Virus record (IMG/VR): IMGVR_UViG_3300035698_022838
Coordinates: 98,881-162,880 of that record
Strand: one strand, 5' to 3'
DNA: 64,000 bases
Source of the DNA: a virus
Under the pieces are notes generated by a model. That model was not told the origin of the DNA. It did no database searches and was given only the letters and a program-made list of their open reading frames with translations. The translations under genes and the position numbers were made by a program. Of this stretch, positions 16,734 through 25,276 are shown one piece after another (position 1 is the stretch's first letter; every line of letters begins with the position of its first letter).

Positions 16734-18767
16734 TTAAAGCTTACCTTCGAGCGACTTCGCGACCCATGCTAGGTAATCATTTGAATACCCTTGTGGGCTT
16801 TTCGTCGTTGCCGACTCTGGTGTTTCCTGACCTTCGTTCAGTTTCTGAAGTCCGACTGGTTTAGCACCAAGTTGACGAGTTGACCAGAAATTCTTAATTT
16901 GGTACTCAGTGTCTAAGTTATAGAAAGAAGCTTGAGCAATCACAGATTGCTTTTGTCCCTCATTTAGACCTTCCCAAAGTTCAGAATATGCTGATGGTAT
17001 TTCATCAATAAATTTGTAACCTGATGTTTCAGTGTTTTCTTCGTTTACCGCACTTACGGTCGTTTCTGCTTTTTGTGTTTGAGCAGTAGGCTCGACTTTC
17101 GTCTGTGCCTCATTTATATTATCTTCAGTCTTTTGTGTTTTGACTGATTCTATCAATGAATCGATTTTATTACCAAGTGATGAATAATCACCTGCAAAAC
17201 CAGATTCTACTAATTCTACTTTAGATGCACCTTCTGCGTTTTCTCTTGCGCTTTCATTTAAGGATGGTGCTGCTGTTCCTAATGATTCTGAGATTGATCC
17301 AACCTCATCGATATTTGTATTCAATTTTTCTGCAATGTAATCTGAATAAGCTATACCTTTATTAAGGCCTTCTGCAATATACTCACTATAAGAAATTCCT
17401 TTATTAAGGTTTTCTGCAATATATTCGCTATAATTAATATCATTTTCTAATTTCTCTGCAATATATTCTGAATAAGCTATTCCCTTATCTAAATTCTCTG
17501 CCAAGTATTCTGAATATGAAATTCCTCTATCTAAATTCTCTGCTAAGTATTCTGAATATGAAATGTTCTTACCAAGATTTTCTCCTAAATATTCTGAATA
17601 TTGTAAACCATCATCGATTTTTTCTGCTAGATACTTAGAATAAGAAATGTTCTTATCTACACTTTCAGCAACATATTCTGAATATGAAATTCCTTTATCA
17701 ACGTTTTCTGCAACATACTTAGAATAAGAAATATTCTTGTCTAGATTTTCAGCAATATACTTAGAGTAAGAAATACTACTATCTAAATTTTCTGCTAAAT
17801 ATTCGCCGTACTTAATTGCACTATCAAGGTTTTCTGCTAGATAACCTGCGTATTTTTCAAGTTTAGTAACCCTTTCTTGTAGGGATATATCTTCAGGTGA
17901 CGATTCAATGGCTTCGGGGGATTCTACCTCAGAAGATTCCGCGACCGCTCCTACTTGTTTCATTTCACTGATCTGTCCTTCGAGTTTACCCATTGCTTCT
18001 TTAATAAAAATGGAATATTTGTTTAACTCTTCAGCAGTTACATATTCTTTGTTAGACTCCATAATGTCGGATTTATTTTTTTCTTGATCAAAAATCTTTT
18101 GAAATTCTTCGTTATTCTCAACACTATATATCTTTACGTTTGACTCATTTTCGATACCAAAAGACTCATTTATACATTCTAGTGAATTAACCAATGAATT
18201 TTTACTCCTTGTTTCCATGAAATCTGCGTCTAAACCGCAACTTTCATACACTCTTTCAAGTTGTGCATCTGGAAATCCAGGGTCAGCTACTAAGTCATAG
18301 GTAAAGATTTTTTTAATCTGTACTTTCTTATCTGGACCAACATTTCCTGCTGCTCTTGATGAAATAGACAGTGGTATACCCTCGTCTACTAGTTTCTTAG
18401 CAATTTGTCCTGCTGGGGTATCAAGTAATTTTACCTTAATCTTTAAAACTCTACCAGCCTCGTCATATTCTAGGTTTTCTATAACATGGGAAATATTCTT
18501 AAGAGATATGTCAAATTTCTCAGGGTGATCTAATTCACCAACGAGTCTTTTCTTACTCATTTTGGTTTTAAGATAGTCTAAATGAGGAAGATATTCGCCT
18601 TCTTCATAAATCCTTTTGTTATTATTCTCTTTACCAAACTGAGCTGCAATACCCTGAAGAATATACTCATCGTTATTCCCAGTCTCTACCTTAGAAACAG
18701 TTAAACTGTTGTCTTGCTTTTCTAAAATAAAGAGTAATTGTTCTTCTATTGATGGAAGCTCTTTCAT
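16734..18767 (-). CDS. 21: Prohead protease fused to scaffold core protein (gp21-gp22-like)
   Basis: The protein has 677 residues. Residues 1-185 match the T4 gp21 prohead protease: catalytic His in GELDHPE (H81), Ser in PLSISSR (S136/S137), and Asp in YDLVADPGF. The C-terminal part is scaffold-like: an acidic helical segment, then thirteen 14-residue repeats at 305-486, then a helical tail. Five [I/L]-N-E sites before S, G or A lie after residue 190 and none in the protease. In T4, protease and scaffold are separate genes; here one chain probably supplies both. It precedes the capsid gene and has a GATATATA site 26 bp upstream. Confidence 0.88.
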   Translation of the reverse strand: MKELPSIEEQLLFILEKQDNSLTVSKVETGNNDEYILQGIAAQFGKENNNKRIYEEGEYLPHLDYLKTKMSKKRLVGELDHPEKFDISLKNISHVIENLEYDEAGRVLKIKVKLLDTPAGQIAKKLVDEGIPLSISSRAAGNVGPDKKVQIKKIFTYDLVADPGFPDAQLERVYESCGLDADFMETRSKNSLVNSLECINESFGIENESNVKIYSVENNEEFQKIFDQEKNKSDIMESNKEYVTAEELNKYSIFIKEAMGKLEGQISEMKQVGAVAESSEVESPEAIESSPEDISLQERVTKLEKYAGYLAENLDSAIKYGEYLAENLDSSISYSKYIAENLDKNISYSKYVAENVDKGISYSEYVAESVDKNISYSKYLAEKIDDGLQYSEYLGENLGKNISYSEYLAENLDRGISYSEYLAENLDKGIAYSEYIAEKLENDINYSEYIAENLNKGISYSEYIAEGLNKGIAYSDYIAEKLNTNIDEVGSISESLGTAAPSLNESARENAEGASKVELVESGFAGDYSSLGNKIDSLIESVKTQKTEDNINEAQTKVEPTAQTQKAETTVSAVNEENTETSGYKFIDEIPSAYSELWEGLNEGQKQSVIAQASFYNLDTEYQIKNFWSTRQLGAKPVGLQKLNEGQETPESATTKSPQGYSNDYLAWVAKSLEGKL
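17310..17855 (-). repeat. Thirteen tandem 14-residue repeats in scaffold
   Basis: This 546-bp segment encodes thirteen uninterrupted copies of a 14-residue unit with consensus YSEYLAENLDKGIS. Two heptads per unit suggest a continuous helical rod. The copies are diverged, for example YSKYVAENVDKGI and YSDYIAEKLNTNI, so the array is not a recent slippage product. Confidence 0.92.
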
Positions 18768-18793
18768 TTGTTGACTTGTAGTTTATTTATTAT

Positions 18794-18801
18794 TATATAT
18801 C
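18794..18801 (-). promoter_or_regulatory. Candidate late promoter GATATATA
   Basis: The octamer ends 26 bp before the ATG of the protease-scaffold gene at 18767, in the 72-bp gap after the 894-residue gene. Confidence 0.6.
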
Positions 18802-18839
18802 TTTTTAAATTCAAAGAAATTTGGACGTTTTTTTATAGG

Positions 18840-21524
18840 CTATTCATATTTAATACCATTCTCTATACCATTAACAAAATCAACAGCCTCTTTAAATCCC
18901 TGATCCCCTGGCTTTATTCTTATAATACGATCACCTGGTTTTTTATCTCTATTCTTGATTATAACCCTTATTGGTTTATCATTCCTATCATATCTAATTT
19001 TAGCAGATGTTATTCTTTTCCAATCTTGAATTCCTAATTTTTTCTTTAAATCATCACTTGCGAATTCATCGAATACATTTACTCCACCTTCAACATCTTC
19101 ATCCTTAATTGTTAATGAATTCTTTCTTTCCTTTATTCTAACATCACCTTTTGTAGTTTTTATTGCTTCTCCTCCCTCGTCCGCATCATCTTCCCTTTCT
19201 ATTGGGTCAATTTCTACTCCATCCTCTTCATCAGGTCCAACAGGTTTTTTAACCCCGATTTCTATTAAACCATATCTAGGCTCATTTACAGGATCCATTG
19301 ATGTAACTTCTACCGAAACTGTAGCATCTTCCTGTGGATTTAAACTATCAACACCAACTTGGAAATATTTATAAGATCCAACTTTGCCACTTTTTTCTGA
19401 ATTTGCAAAAGATTTTTCCTTTACCATATATGCAATAACCACAGATTGTGGATAGTCAAGTTCTATTTGTGGTTCCAAATCATCTATGCGTTTAACATAT
19501 TCATTTGCCCATTCATTTTCACTTTTAAATTCTTTTTTCTCTTTACCTTCTTCTTTATCTTCTTCTTCTAAAATAGCATCATTAAAACTATTGAATGAAT
19601 GTAGTGACTTAGAAAATGCTACATCCGATTCATAACTCTCAACTAATTTTGTATTTCTGTCGACAGGAAATAATTCTGCAACATCCATAGCTTCTAATGA
19701 CTTTTGACCAATCAACGTACCACTTACATTTATATCATCCCCATTATCATTTTTATAGTGGAATTCGTATGTAGGTTTAGCACTTCCAGGTACTTTAAAT
19801 GGACTATCTGGTGCATTATTATATGCTTCTTTTATTTTCTCCCAGTCGCCATAACCAGCAAAACCAGTAGGATATGTGTATTCAACAATATCAGGAATTA
19901 GAATAGTTTCAAATTCTAAATCGTCATTATCTAAATATCCTCTTTCGAAAACATCTGAATTATTAAATGCTAACATTATAAGGTCATTGTCTTTGAGTAG
20001 TTTTTCGTAGGATTTTGAGTTTACATTAGCTAGTATGAAAATTGATTTTTCATCAAACTCACCAATCTTAACAAGACTCATAGTCGTTCTCGTATCATTA
20101 GAACCTATTAAACTTCCAAGTTCTTGTCCAAAATTAGAATTCTCGTCCATTGTCCAACAAACTGTAATTGGTTTTCCAGTTTCAATTTGTGCAGGATTGA
20201 ATTTCTTATACGCAAAATCTTTTACCTTAGTATACGTAGGTGCTTGGTTAGAACTAGCCCAATTAAAAATTCGTTGTACTCCACCAACAATTTCAATCGC
20301 AGCAGCAACTATCCAACCAACAGGATTCGAAGCAAGACCAACTCTTGCAAGAGTTTTAATAGCAACTTTACCTGCTCCTCTAGCAGCAATTTTAGTTATG
20401 AGTCTAGCAGTAGTCTTACCTATAACACCTTTAGTAGCACCAAGTTTAGTAAATGCTGTTCTAGCTGCACCTTGACCTAATTTCTTTCCGGTTTTAACAC
20501 TATACATAACGCCTCTTCTCATAAATGAGCCACCACTTTTTGCACTTGCTTTAGATACTACTACTTTTTTACCACCATTCTTAGCCCAATTTTTAAGTGC
20601 TGTCCATCCTGCTTTACCAGTTTTTCCTGCTTTACTTGTTCCAGCTGCTCCAGCTGTACTCGCTGCTTTACCAAATATTAAATTACCAACTTTTGGGAAC
20701 GTATGTCTAAATGTATTATATGCAAGTTTACCTTTGCCCCAATTATTATAAACACCGCCTACTGCTTTATACATTTTCCATACACTATACACACTAGCCG
20801 CACCCCATGCAACTGCCCATGTAGCACCAACACCAAGAATAGCAAGTCCTACATCTCGTGAATAATTATTAGTCTTCTCTATGAATGTACCTGGATCATC
20901 AATTTTACCTAATGGTATACTATGATCTAGATTAGCTAATATAACTGCTCCATTTTCATTAAGGGTTGTTATTCTAACTACTTGTCTAGCAGTTTCATTA
21001 GTATTACCTTCACCGTCAATTTGATCTATTATTACTCCATATGGTATATTTTTTTCAAGATCTTCTATATTAAGCACATCTTTTATTTCACCAGAATCTC
21101 TTAAAGCTTCTATTGCAAAACCAAGTTTTATGTATTTTTTAAGTGATTCTTTTGAACCACTAGTATTACCTTCAGCTTCTAATAATTTATGATATTTCTG
21201 AAACGATATGAATTTACCATCTTCAGTAAGATTAGTTAAATTTTCATTAATAATGCTACCTTTAACAGAATCTCTTGCTAGTAAACTCTCTAATAAACGC
21301 TCACTAGAAAAATCTTCATCATTTTCAACTGCCTCTGCTTGCCATTCTCTTGGGTTTTTCTCCAACCACTTATTCCAATCTTCTGAGTATGCCCACCATT
21401 GGAAATCATTAAAATCAGTTTCTTCACCCTTTCTATCTAATGGTAATGTCATTATGGGGAACATATTACTCTCACCTTTACTTGATGTTGTATATTTAAC
21501 ACCCTTTTTAAAAACTAAAATCAT
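18840..21524 (-). CDS. Large protein with basic Gly/Ala-rich hydrophobic core
   Basis: The protein has 894 residues and no recognised family. Residues about 1-215 are soluble and acidic. Residues about 220-420 contain hydrophobic helices (DVGLAILGVGATWAVAWGAA; SNPVGWIVAAAIEIVGG) around a strongly basic Lys/Gly/Ala/Thr stretch. Residues 430-894 are acidic and beta-rich with an Asp/Glu-rich linker near 750. Such a middle region could interact with membrane or DNA. It lies between the nucleotidyltransferase and the capsid protease genes. It may be an ejected virion protein, but this is inference. Confidence 0.6.
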   Translation of the reverse strand: MILVFKKGVKYTTSSKGESNMFPIMTLPLDRKGEETDFNDFQWWAYSEDWNKWLEKNPREWQAEAVENDEDFSSERLLESLLARDSVKGSIINENLTNLTEDGKFISFQKYHKLLEAEGNTSGSKESLKKYIKLGFAIEALRDSGEIKDVLNIEDLEKNIPYGVIIDQIDGEGNTNETARQVVRITTLNENGAVILANLDHSIPLGKIDDPGTFIEKTNNYSRDVGLAILGVGATWAVAWGAASVYSVWKMYKAVGGVYNNWGKGKLAYNTFRHTFPKVGNLIFGKAASTAGAAGTSKAGKTGKAGWTALKNWAKNGGKKVVVSKASAKSGGSFMRRGVMYSVKTGKKLGQGAARTAFTKLGATKGVIGKTTARLITKIAARGAGKVAIKTLARVGLASNPVGWIVAAAIEIVGGVQRIFNWASSNQAPTYTKVKDFAYKKFNPAQIETGKPITVCWTMDENSNFGQELGSLIGSNDTRTTMSLVKIGEFDEKSIFILANVNSKSYEKLLKDNDLIMLAFNNSDVFERGYLDNDDLEFETILIPDIVEYTYPTGFAGYGDWEKIKEAYNNAPDSPFKVPGSAKPTYEFHYKNDNGDDINVSGTLIGQKSLEAMDVAELFPVDRNTKLVESYESDVAFSKSLHSFNSFNDAILEEEDKEEGKEKKEFKSENEWANEYVKRIDDLEPQIELDYPQSVVIAYMVKEKSFANSEKSGKVGSYKYFQVGVDSLNPQEDATVSVEVTSMDPVNEPRYGLIEIGVKKPVGPDEEDGVEIDPIEREDDADEGGEAIKTTKGDVRIKERKNSLTIKDEDVEGGVNVFDEFASDDLKKKLGIQDWKRITSAKIRYDRNDKPIRVIIKNRDKKPGDRIIRIKPGDQGFKEAVDFVNGIENGIKYE

Positions 21525-21541
21525 ATTTTCTTTTTTATTAA

Positions 21542-22333
21542 TTATTCGGAATAAATCCTGGAATAAGCTTTAGAAGCTAAATCTATTAGCTTCTCTATAT
21601 ATCCTTCATTTCTGAGCTTTTTAAAGGCGAGATTACCAATAGAAAGTTCTCCTCCATCGGAAAGTCCTTCCTTTCTCATCTTCTGTATTTTCTCTTTGAG
21701 TTTCAGTAACCTATCATAAAGCTCTTTCGCATCTTTAGGTAGATCCGGAATTAATATAAGTTTAGATTCTAATTTGTTTAAATCAGAAACTATTCCCTCG
21801 AATTTTTTATTAACGTCCTGATCATCAATATCTGGTGGATTAAATTTAGGTTTTTTAATCCATTTATTTTCTTTTAGCGAATATAAACCAGATGCAACAT
21901 GAGGTTCTTTAGTATCTTGGATATAAAGTTCAACATCATGCCCTCTCATAACTATATCATGTCTTAGATTCCAAATAAATCTAACACCATCTACTGCTGC
22001 TTTTGTAACTTTCTTTGGTGCTTTTATTTTATTCAGGTCAATTAGTACATGTATATCTAAATCTGATTTAGACGTATATGTGTAATTAGCACTAGAGCCG
22101 GTTAATTGAATATCATCTATTGGGGTAGTACCAAGAATATCATCGAATTTCTCATAGAAATCCTTAGCTATTTTCAAAAGTTTCTTTCTAACTAATGAAT
22201 CGAAGACCCATTTTACTTCTCCATCCTTCTTTTTATACCTATCCCAAAATTTTGGATTAAGTTCGTCATTATAGAAGGATCCTATTTTCTTCTCGTTTAT
22301 AGAGAAATCTTTAAAGTCTTTTACTGTATTCAC
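21542..22333 (-). CDS. Nucleotidyltransferase of the pol-beta superfamily with head leader
   Basis: The protein has 263 residues. The start is GTG at 22333. Residues about 55-80 hold the fold signature TGSSANYTYTSKSDLDIHVL: the G-S motif followed by D-x-D, which binds metal in enzymes transferring a nucleotide to RNA, protein or antibiotic. The leader MNTVKDFKDFSINE (then Lys) nearly repeats the leader of the peptidoglycan hydrolase. The substrate is unknown. The gene begins directly after the T run of a terminator hairpin whose loop holds a GATATATA site. Confidence 0.75.
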   Translation of the reverse strand: MNTVKDFKDFSINEKKIGSFYNDELNPKFWDRYKKKDGEVKWVFDSLVRKKLLKIAKDFYEKFDDILGTTPIDDIQLTGSSANYTYTSKSDLDIHVLIDLNKIKAPKKVTKAAVDGVRFIWNLRHDIVMRGHDVELYIQDTKEPHVASGLYSLKENKWIKKPKFNPPDIDDQDVNKKFEGIVSDLNKLESKLILIPDLPKDAKELYDRLLKLKEKIQKMRKEGLSDGGELSIGNLAFKKLRNEGYIEKLIDLASKAYSRIYSE

Positions 22334-22373
22334 AAAAAAGGATTATTTGGTTTATATATCCAAATAATCCTTT
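22334..22373 (-). terminator. Terminator hairpin with late promoter in its loop
   Basis: A perfect 14-bp stem (22337-22350 with 22360-22373) encloses a 9-base loop and is followed on the minus strand by TTTTTT, then immediately by the GTG start at 22333. It would end transcription from the 22397-22741 gene. Confidence 0.85.
22353..22360 (-). promoter_or_regulatory. Candidate late promoter GATATATA inside terminator loop
   Basis: The octamer occupies the loop and first stem base of the 22334-22373 hairpin, ending 19 bp before the GTG start. It matches the other sites. Confidence 0.55.
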
Positions 22374-22396
22374 GAGTTATTCTTATGCTCTATTAT

Positions 22397-22741
22397 TTAT
22401 GGTGGTCCTGTAGGAAATAGTGGTTGTCGATATTTATACGTCAGATCACATTTCTTACATGCAACCTTTCCATCTGTGATAATTCCAGAGTGGAACCATT
22501 TACAATACTCTAGTTTTATATAATTAAGGAATTTAGAAATTGAGGAAGAAATAGTAAATCTAACATACCTATATTTCCAATATTTTATGACGAACCATGA
22601 GGTTGGGCTTATTAAACCAGGAATATTTAAGCCATATTTAATTCCACCATTTCCCCAATCCTTACAATAACTGCACCTACATACTATCCAATCATCACCC
22701 CATGTTGATCTACCTTTTATATGAACATCATGCAATATCAT
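22397..22741 (-). CDS. Small Cys-rich, probable zinc-binding protein
   Basis: The protein has 114 residues. CRCSYCKDWG near residues 22-31 and CKKCDLTY near 96-103 form two C-x2-C knuckles, consistent with one zinc ribbon. The middle is aromatic and basic. Its start overlaps the stop of 22741-22977 by one base. No family or function is recognised. Confidence 0.6.
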   Translation of the reverse strand: MILHDVHIKGRSTWGDDWIVCRCSYCKDWGNGGIKYGLNIPGLISPTSWFVIKYWKYRYVRFTISSSISKFLNYIKLEYCKWFHSGIITDGKVACKKCDLTYKYRQPLFPTGPP

Positions 22742-22977
22742 TACTTTACAAAATGTGGTTTATTATCAAATACTTCCCACCATAAATGTCTCCAACCTGG
22801 TTGGATATAATGGCTTCTTTCAGCTTTATTTAATATTCGATGTCCTCCACTTTTACTCACATGTAAATGTGTTGGTTCTTTGATTGTAATAGTCTCACCA
22901 TCCGGATATTTATAAGTTCTATATCTTTCGCTACTAATATCAGTAAATTCTAATCCGCTTTCGTTTCTTAATTCCAT
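22741..22977 (-). CDS. Hypothetical small protein
   Basis: The protein has 78 residues and is basic, with HLHVSKSGGHRI in the middle and a Trp/His-rich C-terminus (HYIQPGWRHLWWEVF). It is coupled to the zinc-knuckle gene downstream. No family is recognised. Confidence 0.55.
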   Translation of the reverse strand: MELRNESGLEFTDISSERYRTYKYPDGETITIKEPTHLHVSKSGGHRILNKAERSHYIQPGWRHLWWEVFDNKPHFVK

Positions 22978-22979
22978 AT

Positions 22980-23144
22980 TTATGTTGTTTTTAGATCGTT
23001 TACAATTTCACTTAAAAGCATATAATACATATTTCCCATAGTCATTGCATCATCATTTCCCTCCATCTGCGACTCTAATCCAAGTTTCAACTCTTCAAAA
23101 CCCTTTAGCTTTTCTTTGTATTTTTCTAATAGTAGATTTTCCAT
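22980..23144 (-). CDS. Small hypothetical protein (54 aa)
   Basis: A 54-residue frame begins at an ATG at 23144 that overlaps the stop codon of the exonuclease gene by one base (TAATG) and ends 3 bp before the next start. The protein (MENLLLEKYKEKLKGFEELK..., ending VNDLKTT) is helical with several Met residues. Coupling and exact filling of the gap support it as real. Function is unknown. Confidence 0.6.
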   Translation of the reverse strand: MENLLLEKYKEKLKGFEELKLGLESQMEGNDDAMTMGNMYYMLLSEIVNDLKTT

Positions 23145-23851
23145 TATCTAGCTGTTAATATCAAAATGTCAACTACTGCTTTTACATCTCTTTCACAATA
23201 ATCCTTAATTTGTTCGATTTTTCCTTCAACCCAATAAGCTTCACTTACCATAGATCCATCCATATCTTCCTTTGGCGACTGTATACCTAGTGAACATGCT
23301 AAAAGATCTAAGCTTAAATATTTCTGTTGACTCCAACTACCAAAAGCAAAAACTTCAGATGTATCGATATATGCAATCTCCCAAGGTTTTTTACCGAATA
23401 CCATCAAGTTAGTAGGTACGGTATGTGATGATTTGGACGTGTAAATTATTCTCTTAGCTATACAAGGTACATCAAAACCTTTAACATTATGTCCAGTGAT
23501 CTTTAAACCTTTATCTGCGGCATTCTGTAATACCTTAGCAGTATTCATTAAAATCTCTTCCTCGTTAGCACCATAGAAAGATGTTATTCTAGCACTCTCG
23601 TCATGCCATATACCAATTGAAACACACACTATTCTAGCAAATTCTGGTTCTAAGCTTGCTTTCTCTTTATAGATTTCAGCATTTGTAGCAGTAGAAAATT
23701 CAGGATATGCTCCTTTATAATACTTACATCTACGATCCCACATTTTGGCTAAACGGGAATTTTCTTTTTCCATTGTTTCGTAATCTGGATAACCTGTTGC
23801 GGTTTCAACATCCAAAAACAAACACTTGTCTAATTGACTCTTGTCTATCAT
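23144..23851 (-). CDS. DnaQ-like 3'-5' exonuclease
   Basis: The protein has 235 residues. LFLDVETATG at 11-20 supplies the D-x-E of the exonuclease I motif. ITGHNVKGFDVPCI near residue 118 is motif II, and YCERDVKAVVDIL near the C-terminus is motif III. It resembles the proofreading domain of family-B polymerases as a stand-alone protein. It likely trims 3' ends in replication or repair. It lies between a UVDE-fold gene and a small gene, with one-base stop/start overlaps on both sides. Confidence 0.8.
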   Translation of the reverse strand: MIDKSQLDKCLFLDVETATGYPDYETMEKENSRLAKMWDRRCKYYKGAYPEFSTATNAEIYKEKASLEPEFARIVCVSIGIWHDESARITSFYGANEEEILMNTAKVLQNAADKGLKITGHNVKGFDVPCIAKRIIYTSKSSHTVPTNLMVFGKKPWEIAYIDTSEVFAFGSWSQQKYLSLDLLACSLGIQSPKEDMDGSMVSEAYWVEGKIEQIKDYCERDVKAVVDILILTAR

Positions 23852-24729
23852 TATTTTTTAAGTTTTTTATTTATAACTATTGGCTTTAGTGACATAGCCT
23901 CTGATCTGTATTTAATACATGCTTTTTCTTCAACCGGTGAATCTAACAAAACATCCATCTTAAGGCCAAAAGTTGGTATGCGTCTTGTTAGATAGTCTGT
24001 TGTTTTAGTACTGAGTATTTTTCCGCCCTCGTCAATATCATCTGATTCACTATGTATGAATAATGGATTACTATCAAACCACGTAGAGCAACTTAAGAAT
24101 AAAGCTTCTCTGATGGATAAACCACCACTATTGAATCCATGGGCTAGAAATCTAAAACATATTGGTATATTAGTTCTGTAATAAATACCAGACATTAAAT
24201 CAGTTACTGAAAAAAGACTTGGTTTGTCATCATTACAAACGATTAGTAACTTTTGGATGAATTTAGGAAGTAATTCAACTTCATCACAGAATCTACTCAT
24301 GGTTTTCTTACGTGCGCCGTACGCGCTCCCGATGCGAATTATTATAGAGGGTTCTTCCACACCAATAGCTTCTAGAAATCCACCCATTAATGTAAGAGTG
24401 GTTTTGGTTGTACCCAAACTTTCTGGTAATTGACTGCCAAGAAAATAAAAAGCTGGTAAATAGAAAACAATTCTATTCCCCTTTCTAATTCTTTGAGTGA
24501 TATTATTTAACAATTCACTATACTCATCATCCTCTTCAACTATAGATACATCAGGAAATGTGATATTTATTGGAAAATTAAAACAAGAAACCTTTAAACC
24601 ATTTTTATGGTCTAGGTCAAGTCTTTTGTCTATTATGGTAAGAAATTCTGCTAGAGAATTAATCGGAGGGATCTTAAATAGATCTCTATTAATACATCCT
24701 AAATTATTGCTATCTCTACTTAATATCAT
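23851..24729 (-). CDS. UV-damage endonuclease (UvsE/UVDE) fold protein, active site degraded
   Basis: The protein has 292 residues. Residues 127-215 line up with bacterial UvsE by recalled sequence: IIIRIGSAYG, LLIVCNDDKPSLFSVTDLM, the IPICFRFLAHG strand, and a Trp-containing segment near 217. UvsE is a metal-dependent TIM-barrel endonuclease cutting beside UV lesions. Several ligand positions differ here: His to Arg at R132, Glu to Cys at C165, Asp to Arg near R193. Only H197 of the later histidine pair remains. It may bind DNA without cutting, or have a changed chemistry. It is coupled to the exonuclease gene downstream. Confidence 0.6.
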   Translation of the reverse strand: MILSRDSNNLGCINRDLFKIPPINSLAEFLTIIDKRLDLDHKNGLKVSCFNFPINITFPDVSIVEEDDEYSELLNNITQRIRKGNRIVFYLPAFYFLGSQLPESLGTTKTTLTLMGGFLEAIGVEEPSIIIRIGSAYGARKKTMSRFCDEVELLPKFIQKLLIVCNDDKPSLFSVTDLMSGIYYRTNIPICFRFLAHGFNSGGLSIREALFLSCSTWFDSNPLFIHSESDDIDEGGKILSTKTTDYLTRRIPTFGLKMDVLLDSPVEEKACIKYRSEAMSLKPIVINKKLKK

Positions 24730-24762
24730 TAATGATTTTAGTAGATAATAGATAGAAAGTTT

Positions 24763-25245
24763 CTAACTTCCTACACCTTCTTGACCTAAAGATGTATTAT
24801 TATATACCGTTGGTGAATTATATACTCCACCAGGCAATTCATTGAACTTAAATTGTGAAATTATTTCTTGATGTCCCTTATCTCCCTTATCAACAAATTC
24901 TATGCTATTTGCTTTTAATTCAATTACTTCCTCTTTATCAGCTTTCTTTGAACTTACTTGGACAAAGTATTTATATGATTTACCATCAGTATTTTTAGCT
25001 CTTCTAACTATCATACCAGCAACCTTTTTATCTGAGTCCATAGGTTCACCTATAACAATATCACCAATCTGGTATTGTGAACCACTATTGGTTCTTTTTA
25101 CATTTGGATCTGGTCCAACTGAAGTTCCTAGGTCTTTATATGGCTTATATTGGATTTTAAATATACCATTTGCTCCACCATACCCGTAGGTATCGCCAAA
25201 AGTACCAGCATCGAAAAATTCATTTATATGTTTAATGTGTTTCAC
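24763..25245 (-). CDS. Hypothetical protein with head-type leader
   Basis: The protein has 160 residues and a GTG start. The N-terminus MKHIKHINEFFDA resembles the leaders of other presumed packaged proteins. The body is beta-rich, with QYQIGDIVIGEPMDS and YFVQVSSKKADKEEVIEL, suggesting an SH3-like barrel. The C-terminus is Gly/Asn/Ser-rich. A GATAAATA variant octamer lies 19 bp upstream. No family is recognised. Confidence 0.6.
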   Translation of the reverse strand: MKHIKHINEFFDAGTFGDTYGYGGANGIFKIQYKPYKDLGTSVGPDPNVKRTNSGSQYQIGDIVIGEPMDSDKKVAGMIVRRAKNTDGKSYKYFVQVSSKKADKEEVIELKANSIEFVDKGDKGHQEIISQFKFNELPGGVYNSPTVYNNTSLGQEGVGS

Positions 25246-25264
25246 AGAATAGTTTTCTTTTATC

Positions 25265-25272
25265 TATTTATC
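25265..25272 (-). promoter_or_regulatory. Candidate late promoter variant GATAAATA
   Basis: The minus strand reads GATAAATA, ending 19 bp before the GTG at 25245. It is intermediate between the local GATATATA motif and T4 TATAAATA. Confidence 0.4.
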
Positions 25273-25276
25273 TAAT

